From: Thuidium tamariscinum
Lineage: Eukaryota; Streptophyta; Bryopsida; Hypnales; Thuidiaceae
Reading direction: 5' to 3'
NCBI GenBank assembly: GCA_947034885.2
Contig: OX344756.2
Location: 12,892,098 to 12,956,097 of the forward strand
Length of the DNA: 64,000 nt
The notes beneath the pieces were generated by a model, which did not search any database, had not been told where the DNA came from, and saw only the letters and a program-made list of their open reading frames with translations. The stretch's first letter is position 1. Each line of letters opens with the position of its first letter. Below, in pieces: positions 51,240 to 62,512 of this stretch. The translations under genes and the position numbers were made by a program.

Positions 51240-51372
51240 AATACATTCAAAGTTCCACAATGATGCACCATACACCATATGCCATACACATGCAATACAC
51301 CATACAACATATACAATACATCATATATAATATATCATGTACAATATACCATACACCATATGCCATACATCA
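51240..51372 (+). repeat. Degenerate ACCATAC/ATACA microsatellite
   Basis: Runs of caccatac, gccatac and caatac variants over about 130 bp inside the CACTA element. A short similar patch occurs at 52828-52850. Confidence 0.6.
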
Positions 51373-52431
51373 TTTCAAAATCCACTTAATATGTGGATAT
51401 GAATAGATGAAATGACAAGCCTTTTATAGAGGAAGGATAGTAGTAGGCAAGACAAAGCTTGTAGGATATGTAAAACACATGAATTGCATTACAAGTCATA
51501 TTTTTAACCTCATTGAGGCATAGTAGACTAACTTTTTTCAAAAAACTTTGAACTAATTAAAGTTGGGGAATCAATCTCACTTTCATCTTCAAAAATTTGT
51601 TTTAGATTTTAAGCCTCTAATCAAAAGTTATAAATAAAATTTGCTAAAAGGTTTGAAAAGGATTGGCATAGGAAGAGTACTAAGTTCAAGCACCTATAAT
51701 TTGACTTTCTCCAAACAAAGATGTATGTAGCTATCTGTAAGCCTCTTTACTTTATACAAAAAAAGTGTGACAATGAATGTACAAGATTTTTGCAAATAAC
51801 ACAATGAATCATAATGCGCAAGGTGCCAAAGTACTAGTAGAGTAGTTGTGTAGTAGTTCAAAAGTATTGAGTAGTCATTTGGTAGTTACAGGAAGTCATT
51901 TGGCAATTACATGAAGTCATTTTGTAGTAAAACTAAAGTAGTGGTGGTGGTATTTGCACAAGGAAAAAATAGAACTTAACAAATGTCATTGGATTCATCT
52001 AAATACCTTACTGTATGTTTATTGGGACATTTAGTAATTCAAGTGTAAAGCATATGAAGTGTTCAAAAGTATTTCATTGACAATGGCACAAATTTTCAAA
52101 AGTCATTATTGGCATAATGGCATATAGATAGGATTTTAAACAAATCAAACACATGGATCCTAAGGAAGAAATTTTTTTAATGCTAACAAAGACAAAGGCC
52201 ACTTGTAATGCATCATTTCGAAAAAAAAGACGAAAGTATTCTATTGAAATTTTTTTTTTAAAGAAAATGAAGAAGATAAACAAGGAGTAGAATTATTGGA
52301 AAGACTAAAAGAAAAGTTATTAGCTCAAGAAAGGTATTAGGATATGAGTGTTAAAAAATCATAAATCAGATGAGTATAGTTGCATCCTAGTAATTTGAGA
52401 ATGATTGTTGTTTATGTTAGCATATTGTCTT

Positions 52432-52585
52432 TACTACATGAAAATAGGGGGATAAATTAAATGACTTGTCTACACTCTACAATGATTACATTGGCAACAA
52501 TGACTACAAAATGACTATTTTGCAGTCATTGTTGTTGATGCAGTCATTGTGAACAAATCATTTATTCCCCCATTTTCTTATAGTG
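52432..52585. mobile_element. Small CACTA-like MITE inside the CACTA element
   Basis: Left tACTACATGAAAATAGGGGG and right end whose complement reads CACTATAAGAAAATGGGGGA, with gacttgt/acaaatc and aatgact/agtcatt inverted inside. 154 bp; the outer C of the left end is changed to T. Confidence 0.6.
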
Positions 52586-53289
52586 TTTTTTCATCTTAAA
52601 AGCAAAATTTTTTAGCATGGCCCTACAAAAGACTTTGTAGTAATTCTTAAGTTGCATAGTAGTGAAGTACAATTACATCCTTGGGAAGCTCACTTAGTGT
52701 ATCTATTATAAATCATGTACGAACAAGTCATTTTTAGACTCTTTAAATATATATTTTTTAATAAATTATAATTTCAACCTATAATTTTGAGCTTTGTCCA
52801 ATAATGACTATAGATTTCTATTGCCAAAAAATACCATACACCATACACTATATGCCCAACTCAAATAATGTATGAAATGATTTCTAGAATAAATTGAGAA
52901 ATGAACTAAAATGGCACAATTAACAATTCAAATATTTCTTGAGGATACATTTAGATGACCATTGCATCAATAATGAAGAAAAATGAACTTTCAATAGAGA
53001 GTTATTTTTAGAATTAAAAAATAAATTAGACCATTTTTTCTTGTATAAAATAGGGGTGTGAAATTATTTTCAGCTCTACAATGTATTTTCATATCATACT
53101 CTACAATGTTTTTCATATCATGCCCATCTTTAGAGCAAAAAATTACAACATGACCCTACAAAAGACCTTATAGTCATTTTAGAGTCACACAATAGTAAAG
53201 CGTAGTTGCATTCTAGTAGTCTTAGAACAATTCCCATCCACGTCAGCAAGCTGCCCTGCCCGTCCTTAGCTTAAAATATGGAGGTATAG

Positions 53290-53682
53290 TGTTAGAACCT
53301 GTGACAAATCTCCTGTTGACGCTCTAGCTTTCAATTTCCAGTTCCATGCGTTGCTCCTTCTCGATCCTACCTGCAAGGATTCCCCCAGCCCATGGATCCC
53401 CTCCTCACATCGAACGTTACCAATTAGTCAAGCAAATGGCTTAAACACCAATAGTTTACCCATGAATTGTCACGTGAAGCGAGGAAGCAAGAATCAGTAG
53501 AGGTTCATAATATTAACAAAATGCGAGATGAGAGACACGACCCTCTCACTGGCCTTTAGAGGGAACTAGGATCATCATAAACCCTAACTTCCCTAACCGC
53601 ATGAGAGGTGTAATTGTTCTCCTCTAATTCCCCTCCTAGCCTTAGTTGTCACGCAGTCCAGATGTATGATGGAGTCATAACA
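53290..53682 (-). repeat. 3' LTR of the chromovirus
   Basis: 393 bp, starts tgttagaacc and ends gtcataaca on the plus strand. Differs from the other LTR at three sites, all transitions (one at gttgac/gtcgac, two at cagtag/caacag). Confidence 0.93.
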
Positions 53683-53697
53683 TTACCCCCTCTTTGA
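53683..53697 (-). other. Polypurine tract next to the 3' LTR
   Basis: On the minus strand AAAGAGGGGGTAA lies directly before the LTR; it is the usual plus-strand primer site of LTR retrotransposons and overlaps the last codons of the chromodomain frame. Confidence 0.7.
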
Positions 53698-53886
53698 GGT
53701 TCGATGTTGTGGTCCTGGTGCATCAGGGTGTCGTTGATGAAATTTCTTGACAATGTTTGGAGCGTTCTGTAAATGGTGGGCTGGTTCCCAAGAATTTTGA
53801 TCCTGATCATATCCTCGCCATGAGACTAAGTATTGAAGTTTGCGTCCTCGGCCGCGGAACCGAGAGTCTAATATGCTTCGAACCTC
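53683..53886 (-). pseudogene. Chromodomain of the chromovirus polyprotein
   Basis: Minus-strand frame with RSILDSR, LQYLVSWRGYDQDQ and NSWEPAHHL, the typical chromodomain core (Y..W.GY.....WEP). The TAA at 53683-53685 abuts the LTR. A TAG at 53887-53889 interrupts the frame just before the domain, and the domain is out of frame with the integrase part. Chromodomains at this position guide integration to marked chromatin. Confidence 0.8.
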
Positions 53887-54407
53887 CTATTCAATATCCT
53901 TGCCGGTGTCACCATTGGCGGTGGAGGTTGCTGCTTACGGACGGAAATGGTATCTTGCCGATATGGTTCTAGAAGTGATACATGGAAAATGTTGTGAATT
54001 CGAAGTGTTTGTGGGAGTTGCAGCCGATATACTAGATCTGATCATTTATCTGTAATAGGGAAGGGTCCCAAAAACTTTGGTTCTAATTTTTTAGAGGGTG
54101 CCGTTGTGGAAATATGGTCATGTCGGAGAAGTACTTTGTCACCAATATTAAATTGAGGTTGTTGTTGGACATGTCGGTCATAATGTCTCTTTGCTTGATC
54201 TCCTGCAATCTTAATGGCAATTTTTATGTCTTCATGAACTTCTTGTAAAAGACGGATCCTTTCTTCAGCTGCTGGTACTATAGAGGTAGTAGTTGGTGTA
54301 AAGGATAGTGTGGGATTGTACCCGTATGTGGCATAAAACGGCGAATATCCTGTAGCCGAATGGAGAGAATTGTTATAAGCAAACTCAGCTATAGGTAAGA
54401 GGTCATA

Positions 54408-56231
54408 CTAGTCATCTTGTCTGCGAGTGGTAAAAATTCTGAGAATTTGTTCGAGAGTTTGATTGACCCGCTCCGTTTGGCCGTCGGTCTGGGGATGAAA
54501 TGCTGTGGAAGGAAGAGGTCGAATTCGAAGAAGATCATATAACCTTCGCATAAACTTTGACACAAATACCGGTCCTCGATCTGAAATTATTTCATTTGGA
54601 ACACCGTGATGTTTCCACACATGACGAAGATATAAGGTAGCGGTACCCTTGGAGTCAATTTCTTCTGTTGTTGGTATAAAATGGGCTAATTTTGTGTTCT
54701 TATCCACAACTACCATAATAGCATCAAAACCTGCACTCTTGGGTAATTTAACAATAAAATCTGTTGTAACTCGTTTCCATGGTGCTTCCCCCCCTGGAAT
54801 CGGTTGTAGGAGACCATATCGACTATGCCGTGTGGATTTAGATCTCTGGCATAGATCACAGCCATCCACATACTGGTGAACGTATCGCCGTAAAGTCGGC
54901 CAATAAAAATTTCTCGTCACTAAATCCAAAGTTTTAGCTCGACCTAAGTGACCTGCAAAAGGGGCATCATGCCTTGACCTTGATATTTGGAATTGTAGGT
55001 CTTCATTGTCAGGCACCATAATTTTATTCATATAATAAATCATTCCATCCTTAAACTCGTAGTCTTTGAAACCGTGTCGAATATTAATTGGGGGTCGGCC
55101 AGATCCTTTGTTAAATAATGTTAACAGTGGTTGAAGATTCTTGTCCTCCAAAGTTGCTTCCCTTATGTATTGAAATATTTGTGTATCATTCCAAATGGGA
55201 TCACATGTTTCCAGCATTGCTAGTCGTAATAAAGGTTTATTATCCAAGTCTTTTTGAACATAATCAGTTCGTCTACTAAGCATGTCTGCTCTTCCGTTTT
55301 GTGATCCTGGTCTATGTTGAATCACAAAATCAAAGGCTGAGAGTGATTCTGACCATCGAGCTTGCCGGCGGTTAAGTTGTTTTGTAGTAAGAAATTGTTC
55401 GAGATTTTTATGGTCAGAAATTACTCGAACCTGGTGTGGAGATCCCTCGAGGTACACCCGCCAATCCTTGAAAGCCAAAACAATGCTAAGTAATTCCTTG
55501 TCATAGATATCGTAATTTTGTTCGGCTGTTGTCATCTTAGAGCTACGATAAGCGCAAGGGTGGAGGTGTCCATCCTCCCCATGTTGGGAGAGAATGCCCC
55601 CCGTGGCGGTGTCGGATGCATCGGTTTCGACAATAAAGGGTTGGTCAAAATTTGGGTGTAATAATAATGGAGCCTTAGTAAAACAAGATCGAAGCTGCTC
55701 AAATGCTTCTTGAGCCAAAGGGGTCCATTCAAATTGTTGGTCATGCCGTGTCAATGCGGTGAGTGGTACCGTTATTTTGGAATAATCCCAAATAAATCGT
55801 CGATAAAAATTCGCGAAGCCCAAAAATGCTTGTACATCCTTCATTGTTTTGGGGAGGGGCCATTCCTTTATTGCTTGAACTTTGTCGGGACACATTTCCA
55901 ATCCTTTTCCTAAAACTATCATTCCTAGGAACTCCACGGAAGTACGATGAAACTCACACTTTGAGGCCTTAGCATAAAGGCCGTGGTGTTGTAATCGTCG
56001 AAGAACTTCTTTCACCACTCCTTGGTGGTCCTGCAAATTTTTTGAGAAAATGAGTATGTCATCAAGGTAAATAACCACCGAAATATCTAACAGATCGTGG
56101 AAAATGTATTGCATATATGCTTGAAATTGGGCCGGGGCGTTTGTTAAGCCGAATGGCATCACCAGGTACTCAAAAAGTCCATAGCGTGTTTTAAACGCCG
56201 TTTTATATTCATGACCAATAGCCATTCTCAC
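54408..56231 (-). pseudogene. Chromovirus pol: rest of reverse transcriptase, RNase H, integrase
   Basis: Open for 607 codons after the in-frame TGA at 56232-56234. RT core YLDDIL at residues 55-60; RNase H with ETDASD, YDKELL and SDHKNL; integrase zinc finger ending CDLCQRS, then the catalytic Asp in TTDF, the Asp in ISDRGP and the Glu in QTDGQTE. The frame stops at TAG (54408-54410), where a Trp is usual, although integrase sequence continues in frame (YDLLPIAEFAYNNS). Confidence 0.88.
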
Positions 56232-57410
56232 TCAATGGTATGCTTGTTGAATGTCTAATTTTGTAAAAAATTTTGCTCCCAATAACCGGTCAATGAGTTC
56301 AGGTATTAACGGTAATGGATACCGATTTCGTATTGTGACACGATTAAGATTCCGGTAATCTATGCACACCCGAATCGACCCATCCTTCTTTTTTGCAAAC
56401 ACAATAGGGGCGGATACTGAGGATTTGGACCGCCTAATCCATCCCTTTCCTAGATTCTCCTCCAAATATCGACGAAGTTCCTCTAGTTCCACCGAAGACA
56501 TGGGTCTTAGTCCTGTATTTCGTGGCTCTTCACCCTCCTTAAAATCAATTTTCATATCAGACATCCCGTGTTTGGGCAATTCATTAGATGCCTCCTCACT
56601 AAAAGCTCCTTGCATATCCTGATATTCCATAGGAATTGTCGCTGTGGTAACGTCGTGATTGTCATTGGTGCCAAATAGTTCAGACACTTCTAATGTATAC
56701 AATTCAGCTCCTTTAGCTGAGAGTCGAAATGCTGTTGCAGATACCAATGCATGTTTGGGCGCCTTAATACCCAATAAATTTCCTTGTCTTTGTACCTCAG
56801 TTTTGGTCACCGAGGCGTTGGAGATCTGGCCACACGGATTTATTGTTTGAAGTCCATGAGATGCTTCGCCTTTTGCCCAAGTAGGTGTTGGAGTGAGGCT
56901 TTGCATTCGCTCAGGGTCAATGTCTTTACTGGTGTTTTGTTGCTTGTGCTCTGAAAATTGTGAGCAATTTTTTGAGCAGTAGGTGGAGTCAAATAATACC
57001 TCCCCTTTGGACCATCGGATTGTTGGGTCGTGACGCACCAACCATGGTGTCCCCAAAATGCATGGATAACGACCGGTGTTGGTGATGTCCGCCGTCAAAT
57101 TTTCTCGGTGGTTTCCCACCTGTAATTCAACCATAGCCTCATGGGTGATTAATCCCGAGTTGATAATCCTACCATCAATAACCCGCACTTCCCGTGGAAC
57201 CACTTTAGGTTTAATTTTTGCATGACACTCACGAGCAAATGAAGGATGCATAAATATTCCCGTTGCCCCAGAATCCACTAAAGTGTTAGCCGGTAATGAA
57301 TTAATGTTGGCATTTAATGTGAGATGCACTCCTGGGTCCATAATTGCACGTAAATATAATGGAGCTGGAGAATGTGGTGATTCAACCTCAATTTGTAAAC
57401 CATCGGTCAT
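56232..57410 (-). pseudogene. Chromovirus pol: protease and N-terminal half of reverse transcriptase
   Basis: 392 codons. Aspartic protease motif LVDSGA with the catalytic Asp near residue 46; RT start with VCIDYRNLN and KLDIQQAYH, first catalytic Asp near residue 386. Ends at an in-frame TGA (56232-56234) within the RT domain, after which the next reading frame continues directly. The upstream frame is open back into the end of gag, so a -1 shift relative to gag is possible. Confidence 0.85.
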
Positions 57411-57448
57411 CGCACTCTGTAGAGTGCCCGGGTACCAAGGTGGTGACC

Positions 57449-57709
57449 TTAGTCCCGGGCATGTCCTTTTCCCGATTCCTCAAATCTTTCATCACGCCCT
57501 CCTGAAGCTGCCAAAGATAGGGGTTTGGAAGGATTTACCGGGCACCGTGCACGGATATGGCCCAATTGCCCACAACCCCAACATCTTCCCTGCTTTTGAA
57601 ATTCCAACCGCTCGGCAACTGTCTTTGCCAACGCAGTTGTTACGCTAATTGAATCCAACTCCATTGGAGTTGGGCCCGAGCTTGTGGAATTGGTTGGGAA
57701 TCGACTCAC
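57449..57709 (-). pseudogene. Chromovirus gag, nucleocapsid part with zinc knuckle
   Basis: CWGCGQLGHIRARC gives the C-x2-C-x4-H-x4-C nucleic-acid-binding knuckle at residues 43-56. It is in the same frame as the upstream gag piece and parted from it only by the TGA at 57758-57760. Confidence 0.85.
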
Positions 57710-57757
57710 ATGATCTTTGGGGACGGAACTATAAGTGGCAACGCGTCGGTTTTGGCG

Positions 57758-58504
57758 TCATGTCCACAAGCGTTCATCAATTTGAGAAGACATCGCCATC
57801 CATTCTTGAAGTCTTTGTGGTTGGGTTTCCGCTGTTGCAATTGAATCGAGGACCTCATCTTTGAGGCCGCTCCGGAATCGTGCAATTAAGCTTGCCTCGT
57901 TCCAATCTACCTGTGCTGCATGTTCATTAAATGTAAAAATATAAGCTGCCATTGATCCTATTTGTCGGAGCTTCCCTAACTTGTCCTCGGCATTGCTCCG
58001 GCGATCGATATCACCATACACTGCAATCATCGCATCTCGAAACAAATCGTAATTTACCAATAATTCGTGAGGGCGTCCCTCATCCAAAGCTTGTAATATT
58101 GGCATTGCCCAATTTTGAGCCGCACCTGTTAAATATGAGAGTGCATAGATAATTTTATCCAAGTCCGTTCGATAAGTTCGAGGTTTGCCTCGAAATACTA
58201 ATCGAAGCTGAGCCAGCCACTTGTAGATTTCTCCCCCTTTCTTTCCGGTAAATTTCTCGGGTGTTGCCACCTTGCAATCGTATTCCTTGCTTTGCTTATG
58301 GACTCGATCTGAAGCTCCTGCAGTTGTAGAGGGCGACCCGAATGAGGAAGGCATCGTTACCTTCTCCGAGATCTGACGAATAAGGTGAGGGAGCGCGGCC
58401 TGAAATACAGCCTGGACTTGTTGCTGAATGAAGACAGCAACTTCCGAAGCTGCTCCCTCCTGCGCCGCGGACCCAACATCTTCCACCGTCCTCTCCTGCT
58501 CCAT
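57758..58504 (-). pseudogene. Chromovirus gag, capsid part
   Basis: 248 codons. A retrotransposon Gag domain with KFTGK, a central ALSYLTGAAQNWA and IARFRSGL. The first ATG in this frame after the 5' LTR is 440 nt inside the element. The frame ends at TGA (57758-57760) and reads on in frame to the zinc knuckle. Confidence 0.82.
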
Positions 58505-58944
58505 GTCGAATTTCCAAGTAGCTGTTGGCCTTCAGCGAGGCCTCCGGAGCCCCGCCACCATCGACCCCCGAACTCCCCGCGCCGTCGCCGCCGTCAGCAG
58601 TCCGCAGGACCCCCCTCCCGATCGCCACACTTAGCAGGGACTCCGGAGCCCCGCCGTCATCGACCCCGGACCCCCCGCACCATCCGCAGTCCTCGCCCGC
58701 GCTCAACAGGCGCTCCCGACCTCCGCAGCCGGCGCCCGATCGTCGGCAGGTCCTCCGGCGTCGACCGACCTCGACCTCCGCGCCTCCGCAGCCAGCGCGT
58801 TCCTCGAAGGCCCCACTTGGTGATTCACCATCCAGTTAACTTCATGTTAACAGAACGTTGGCAGTCTTAACACCTTCCAAGCATGGGTGCATCACAACAT
58901 CCAACCACATATCTGAGAGCGTGGACATTCCAGATCTCGCATTA

Positions 58945-59337
58945 TGTTAGAACCTGTGACAAATCTCCTGTCGACGCTCTAGCTTTCAATTTCCAGTTCC
59001 ATGCGTTGCTCCTTCTCGATCCTACCTGCAAGGATTCCCCCAGCCCATGGATCCCCTCCTCACATCGAACGTTACCAATTAGTCAAGCAAATGGCTTAAA
59101 CACCAATAGTTTACCCATGAATTGTCACGTGAAGCGAGGAAGCAAGAATCAACAGAGGTTCATAATATTAACAAAATGCGAGATGAGAGACACGACCCTC
59201 TCACTGGCCTTTAGAGGGAACTAGGATCATCATAAACCCTAACTTCCCTAACCGCATGAGAGGTGTAATTGTTCTCCTCTAATTCCCCTCCTAGCCTTAG
59301 TTGTCACGCAGTCCAGATGTATGATGGAGTCATAACA
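58945..59337 (-). repeat. 5' LTR of the chromovirus
   Basis: 393 bp, 390 identical to the LTR at 53290-53682. The adjacent internal sequence on the minus strand (taatgcgagatctgg) does not look like the common initiator-Met primer-binding site; the primer tRNA is not identified. Confidence 0.93.
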
Positions 59338-60310
59338 TATAGCCTTTTTGTAACCCTTTAGTCATTTTCGAGTCGTGAAGTAGAGAAATTAAGTTACAAT
59401 CAATAACTATGTCATACTCATTAATGACTCTAGCATCCATGTTGATTTTTCCCTTCCTTTTGTGCTCTTGTTGATGGCAATCTGAATGAAAAAATGTAGA
59501 TGAATTTTGTTGTCTATCATGTCTTCATCTCCTAATCGCACTCATGATTGAAAAATGACTGAAAAATGACTAGGATTGTGTAAATTCAATTGGGTTGGTG
59601 CAATTACAAAGGTACTAGTCACTATTTAGTCAAACCGGACATTTAGTCATTTCTGAGTCATCCCTCTACAGTCATTTATACCCCTCTTTTTTTGTAGTGT
59701 TTAAATCTCTACTTCTTTTTTATTTTAAAAACACTTAGAGCCATTTGATGTGCAATTCTAGGTTGATTTGAAGAACAAAATTGGTCATAGGGATTAGATC
59801 AATTTTCACCACCATCTAGTTTAACTTGTTAGGGATTGCAATCAAGAAGATGGACAAAAATAATGAGTGAGACAATTTTTGCTTAATAAAAGAGCTTGCT
59901 ATTGGAGAAATTGAATTATTTCAACTAATTTGCATATCTTGTAGTCAACCATCAAGAAAGTTTTGAATGAATGATTATCAAGCAAACAACTAGTGGGTTG
60001 TTAGTGTGGTGTGAAAAATATTTTTTGATAGCCCAAAATTGATTATGGGTAGAAATAGATCAAGGGATATGAACCAAAATGGAAATGAACTGTTCAAAGT
60101 TGAGATGATATAGACTTAGTGAAACAAAGCATTAATAAAAAGGAAGCTCGCTAGAAGAAACAATCTTTGCTAGTACACAAATAGAACTATCAATGAATAT
60201 GTAGCTTTTTATATATATAATAATTATGCTTATAAATGATATATTTTTCTTGAATTTTGTCATTCTTTTGTTAATTTATTTGGATTTCTTTTGAAGCAAT
60301 TGAAAGAAAT

Positions 60311-60390
60311 ATAGTATTGGTCAAAGTATTTATCTTTTCATACATAACATATAGTATTGGTGAAAGTATTCATCTTTTCATGTATGCCAA
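60311..60390 (+). repeat. 2 x 40 bp tandem repeat in the 3' flank of copy C
   Basis: Units at 60311-60350 and 60351-60390, matching the three units at 11881-12000. Confidence 0.85.
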
Positions 60391-60675
60391 TGTATTGAAG
60401 AAGAGATGTAGATTGAAGCATGTATATGACGTCTAATAGATTTGTAAAATTGAGATAGATTACTTTATGTTTTAAAGTTTAGTTAATTTGTACTTTAGGG
60501 ACATCTAAAGGTTTGTCTAGCCTCACATGTTCATTGTCCTTTGAAAAGAAGTTGTTGTCAAGAGCTAAGTATATTATTCAATTTGCATATATAGTCTAAA
60601 AGTTTTACTTATAAAATCAGTTAATCAAATCCAATGTTATACCAACAATAGGGGTCATATTATTCTTGAGCTTAA

Positions 60676-61573
60676 CCCCTCATCAACAAAAGTGACGAAA
60701 AGTGTCCTCACAGTTTGGCAATCTAATTCAAAGTGTTGCAACTTTTGCATCCAATGTTTGAATTCAATAAAGTTTGTTGGAAAAATTGTACATATTAGTC
60801 TTGTTTGTGTAGTAAAATTTTCAAGTCAATCCAAAATGTACAAATGCTTTGAGAGCCAATCAAAGTTAACAAATTCAATTAGAGTTCACCATAATGCAAT
60901 CGATGTCTACAACTTTGAGGGCTTATATCTCCTTCATCCAATGTTTGTGTTCAATAAAATTTGTTGGATTATGTTCCTTAAAAGTCTAGTTCTTGTGGTC
61001 AAATTTTTATGGAAATCCAAGTTGCTTTGAATAATTAATATTGGAAGCAATTTGAAGTTCAAAAACCAAGCATTTTTGGATTATAGTGAACTTTGGCAGT
61101 TTGTTTCTTCCTCATATGGTGTCCATTTCTAGTTGTGAGTGACTGAGAAGCATTTTAATACAAGGATGTTCAACTATTGATGTGTTTTTTGCACCCTTTT
61201 TTGCTACTTTTTTAACATTTGAAAGTCATTTTGCAAACACAATGAGTCAATTGAATGAATTTTTTCACCAAATGAATGTGTTGATGTTGAAGTTTTTTCT
61301 AGTTAAAAGTTTTTACATTTGAGTAGGTTTAGAAATCAAATTTGACCTCCAAATGTTTTTTTAGAAAAAATTTCAACATGATTTTTCAACACTTAAACAT
61401 TATAATCATTGAATCTATGCGGAAAAATGATTCCAACTTTGATCTACATCATCTACAACATACACATTGCAAGATTGTATGATTAAGATTTTCATAGTTT
61501 AGTGGCATATAGGAATATAAAGCTTAAGAAGAAAACAACTTTTAGGCATGGTTGAACTTTTGGCGATGAGGGG
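60676..61573. mobile_element. piggyBac-like element at TTAA in the 3' flank of copy C (family P, second subfamily)
   Basis: Ends CCCCTCATCAACAAAAGT and ACTTTTGGCGATGAGGGG (two mismatches), flanked by TTAA (60672-60675, 61574-61577). Copy A has the empty site gagcTTAAagaca at 12417-12420. 898 bp. The interior has a direct repeat (catccaatgtttg...ttcaataaa) and a 112-codon ORF without recognisable motifs; no transposase. Confidence 0.82.
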
Positions 61574-61579
61574 TTAAAG

Positions 61580-62510
61580 ACAAAGGTACATGTTATCCTT
61601 GAAGTTTACACTATAGTCTTAGAGTTTTAAAAAAAATTCTTATAGTTTTCATAATATTTTATAGAATAAAATACATAAAAAAATTTGAATAATTTGTTTT
61701 TAATTTCTGTGGTGATCTTCTAATTCTTTAAAACTCAATCCTTGATTTTATTGAGCTTCTAGGAGTTAATTCCAATTCTAACTTTAAATTCAACATTGAA
61801 TTCTATTCTAATAAAAATGCAAGTAAAAATAATCAATGACTAACCTTCATATTGATGCTATCTTTGTTGAATAGTGATATCAAATTGTTGACCATGCACT
61901 CCAATTCCATTTCCAATATTTTGCAAGTTTGATGTTGTTTTTTAATTTTCCCATGAAATTGGAGTAGTTCAAGCTCTTTTCTTCAATTGTTTTTTCTACT
62001 TCTTTTTACTTCCGTTTCTTTCATATATTTGTTTTTATTTTGTAAATATTTTGTGAGAATAAAATCTTGTCAAATACTTCACTAAATTCTTTGCTAATGG
62101 GCTTGAAATCAAACAAAACCTTAAGACAAGGCTTGTTTGACTTTGATTAACTAATAACTAATTCTAAAATCTCTCCAGAGGTCAACTATTCTTTTCTCTA
62201 TTTTTCCTTTAACCTTGAAATGTCTCAATCCTTTTTTGAATTTTTGCACACTTTCACTTATAGCTTTGTATAGATATATCATTTACCAGAATTTAATGAA
62301 TTTGGTCATTAAGGAAGGTTGTTTTTTCTAGATTTAAGTATAAATGAGAAGTTAATTGGATGAAATAGTGCTTAGAAGCCCTCTGCTCATTGTCTAGAAT
62401 ATGGATGTTGGAGTGCTTCAAGGTTAACTATCTTCCAACTTCCAACTATGAATGAAATATTCTTTAAGTATATCTCATGGCTTCTATGACTTCTCTAGAA
62501 TCCCAAGTAA
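61580..62510. other. End of the duplicated block and unannotated AT-rich DNA
   Basis: Homology to copy A's flank ends near 61692 (12536 in copy A). Beyond this no gene or element was recognised. Confidence 0.4.
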
Positions 62511-62512
62511 CG

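Larger units (their letters stand above)
53290..59337 (-). mobile_element. Ty3/gypsy chromovirus (LTR retrotransposon), decayed coding region
   Basis: 393-bp LTRs at 53290-53682 and 58945-59337 (TG...CA ends, 3 differences) with target duplication TATAG (53285-53289, 59338-59342). Domain order on the minus strand is Gag, zinc knuckle, protease, RT, RNase H, integrase, chromodomain: Ty3/gypsy order with the terminal chromodomain of chromoviruses. RT phrases such as VQAFLGFANFYRRF and HDKELL-like YDKELL recall the fungal/Tcn1 group. The reading frame is broken by at least four nonsense codons and two frame changes, so this copy cannot make its proteins. It lies inside the CACTA element and is the youngest layer of the nest. 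Confidence 0.93.
50653..59699. mobile_element. CACTA (En/Spm-type) element in the 3' flank of copy C
   Basis: Left end CACTACAAAAAAACAGGGGC and right end whose complement reads CACTACAAAAAAAGAGGGGT are terminal inverted repeats of about 30 bp. They are flanked by TTT on each side (50650-50652, 59700-59702). Copy A has the intact target gtgttttaaatctc at 11257-11270. Subterminal regions are packed with aaatgact/agtcatt motifs in both directions, as in CACTA elements. Without the nested retrotransposon the element is about 3.0 kb, with no transposase ORF, so it is non-autonomous. Confidence 0.9.

Noticed and set aside
51240..51372. Spaced ACCATAC repeats considered as a CRISPR-like array
   Set aside because: The units are short and degenerate with no constant spacers, in a plant transposon; it is a microsatellite.
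58385..58870. Long plus-strand ORFs rich in Pro and Arg
   Set aside because: They overlap the gag region and the GC-rich internal leader of the chromovirus on the opposite strand; the composition follows from that sequence, and no motif is present.
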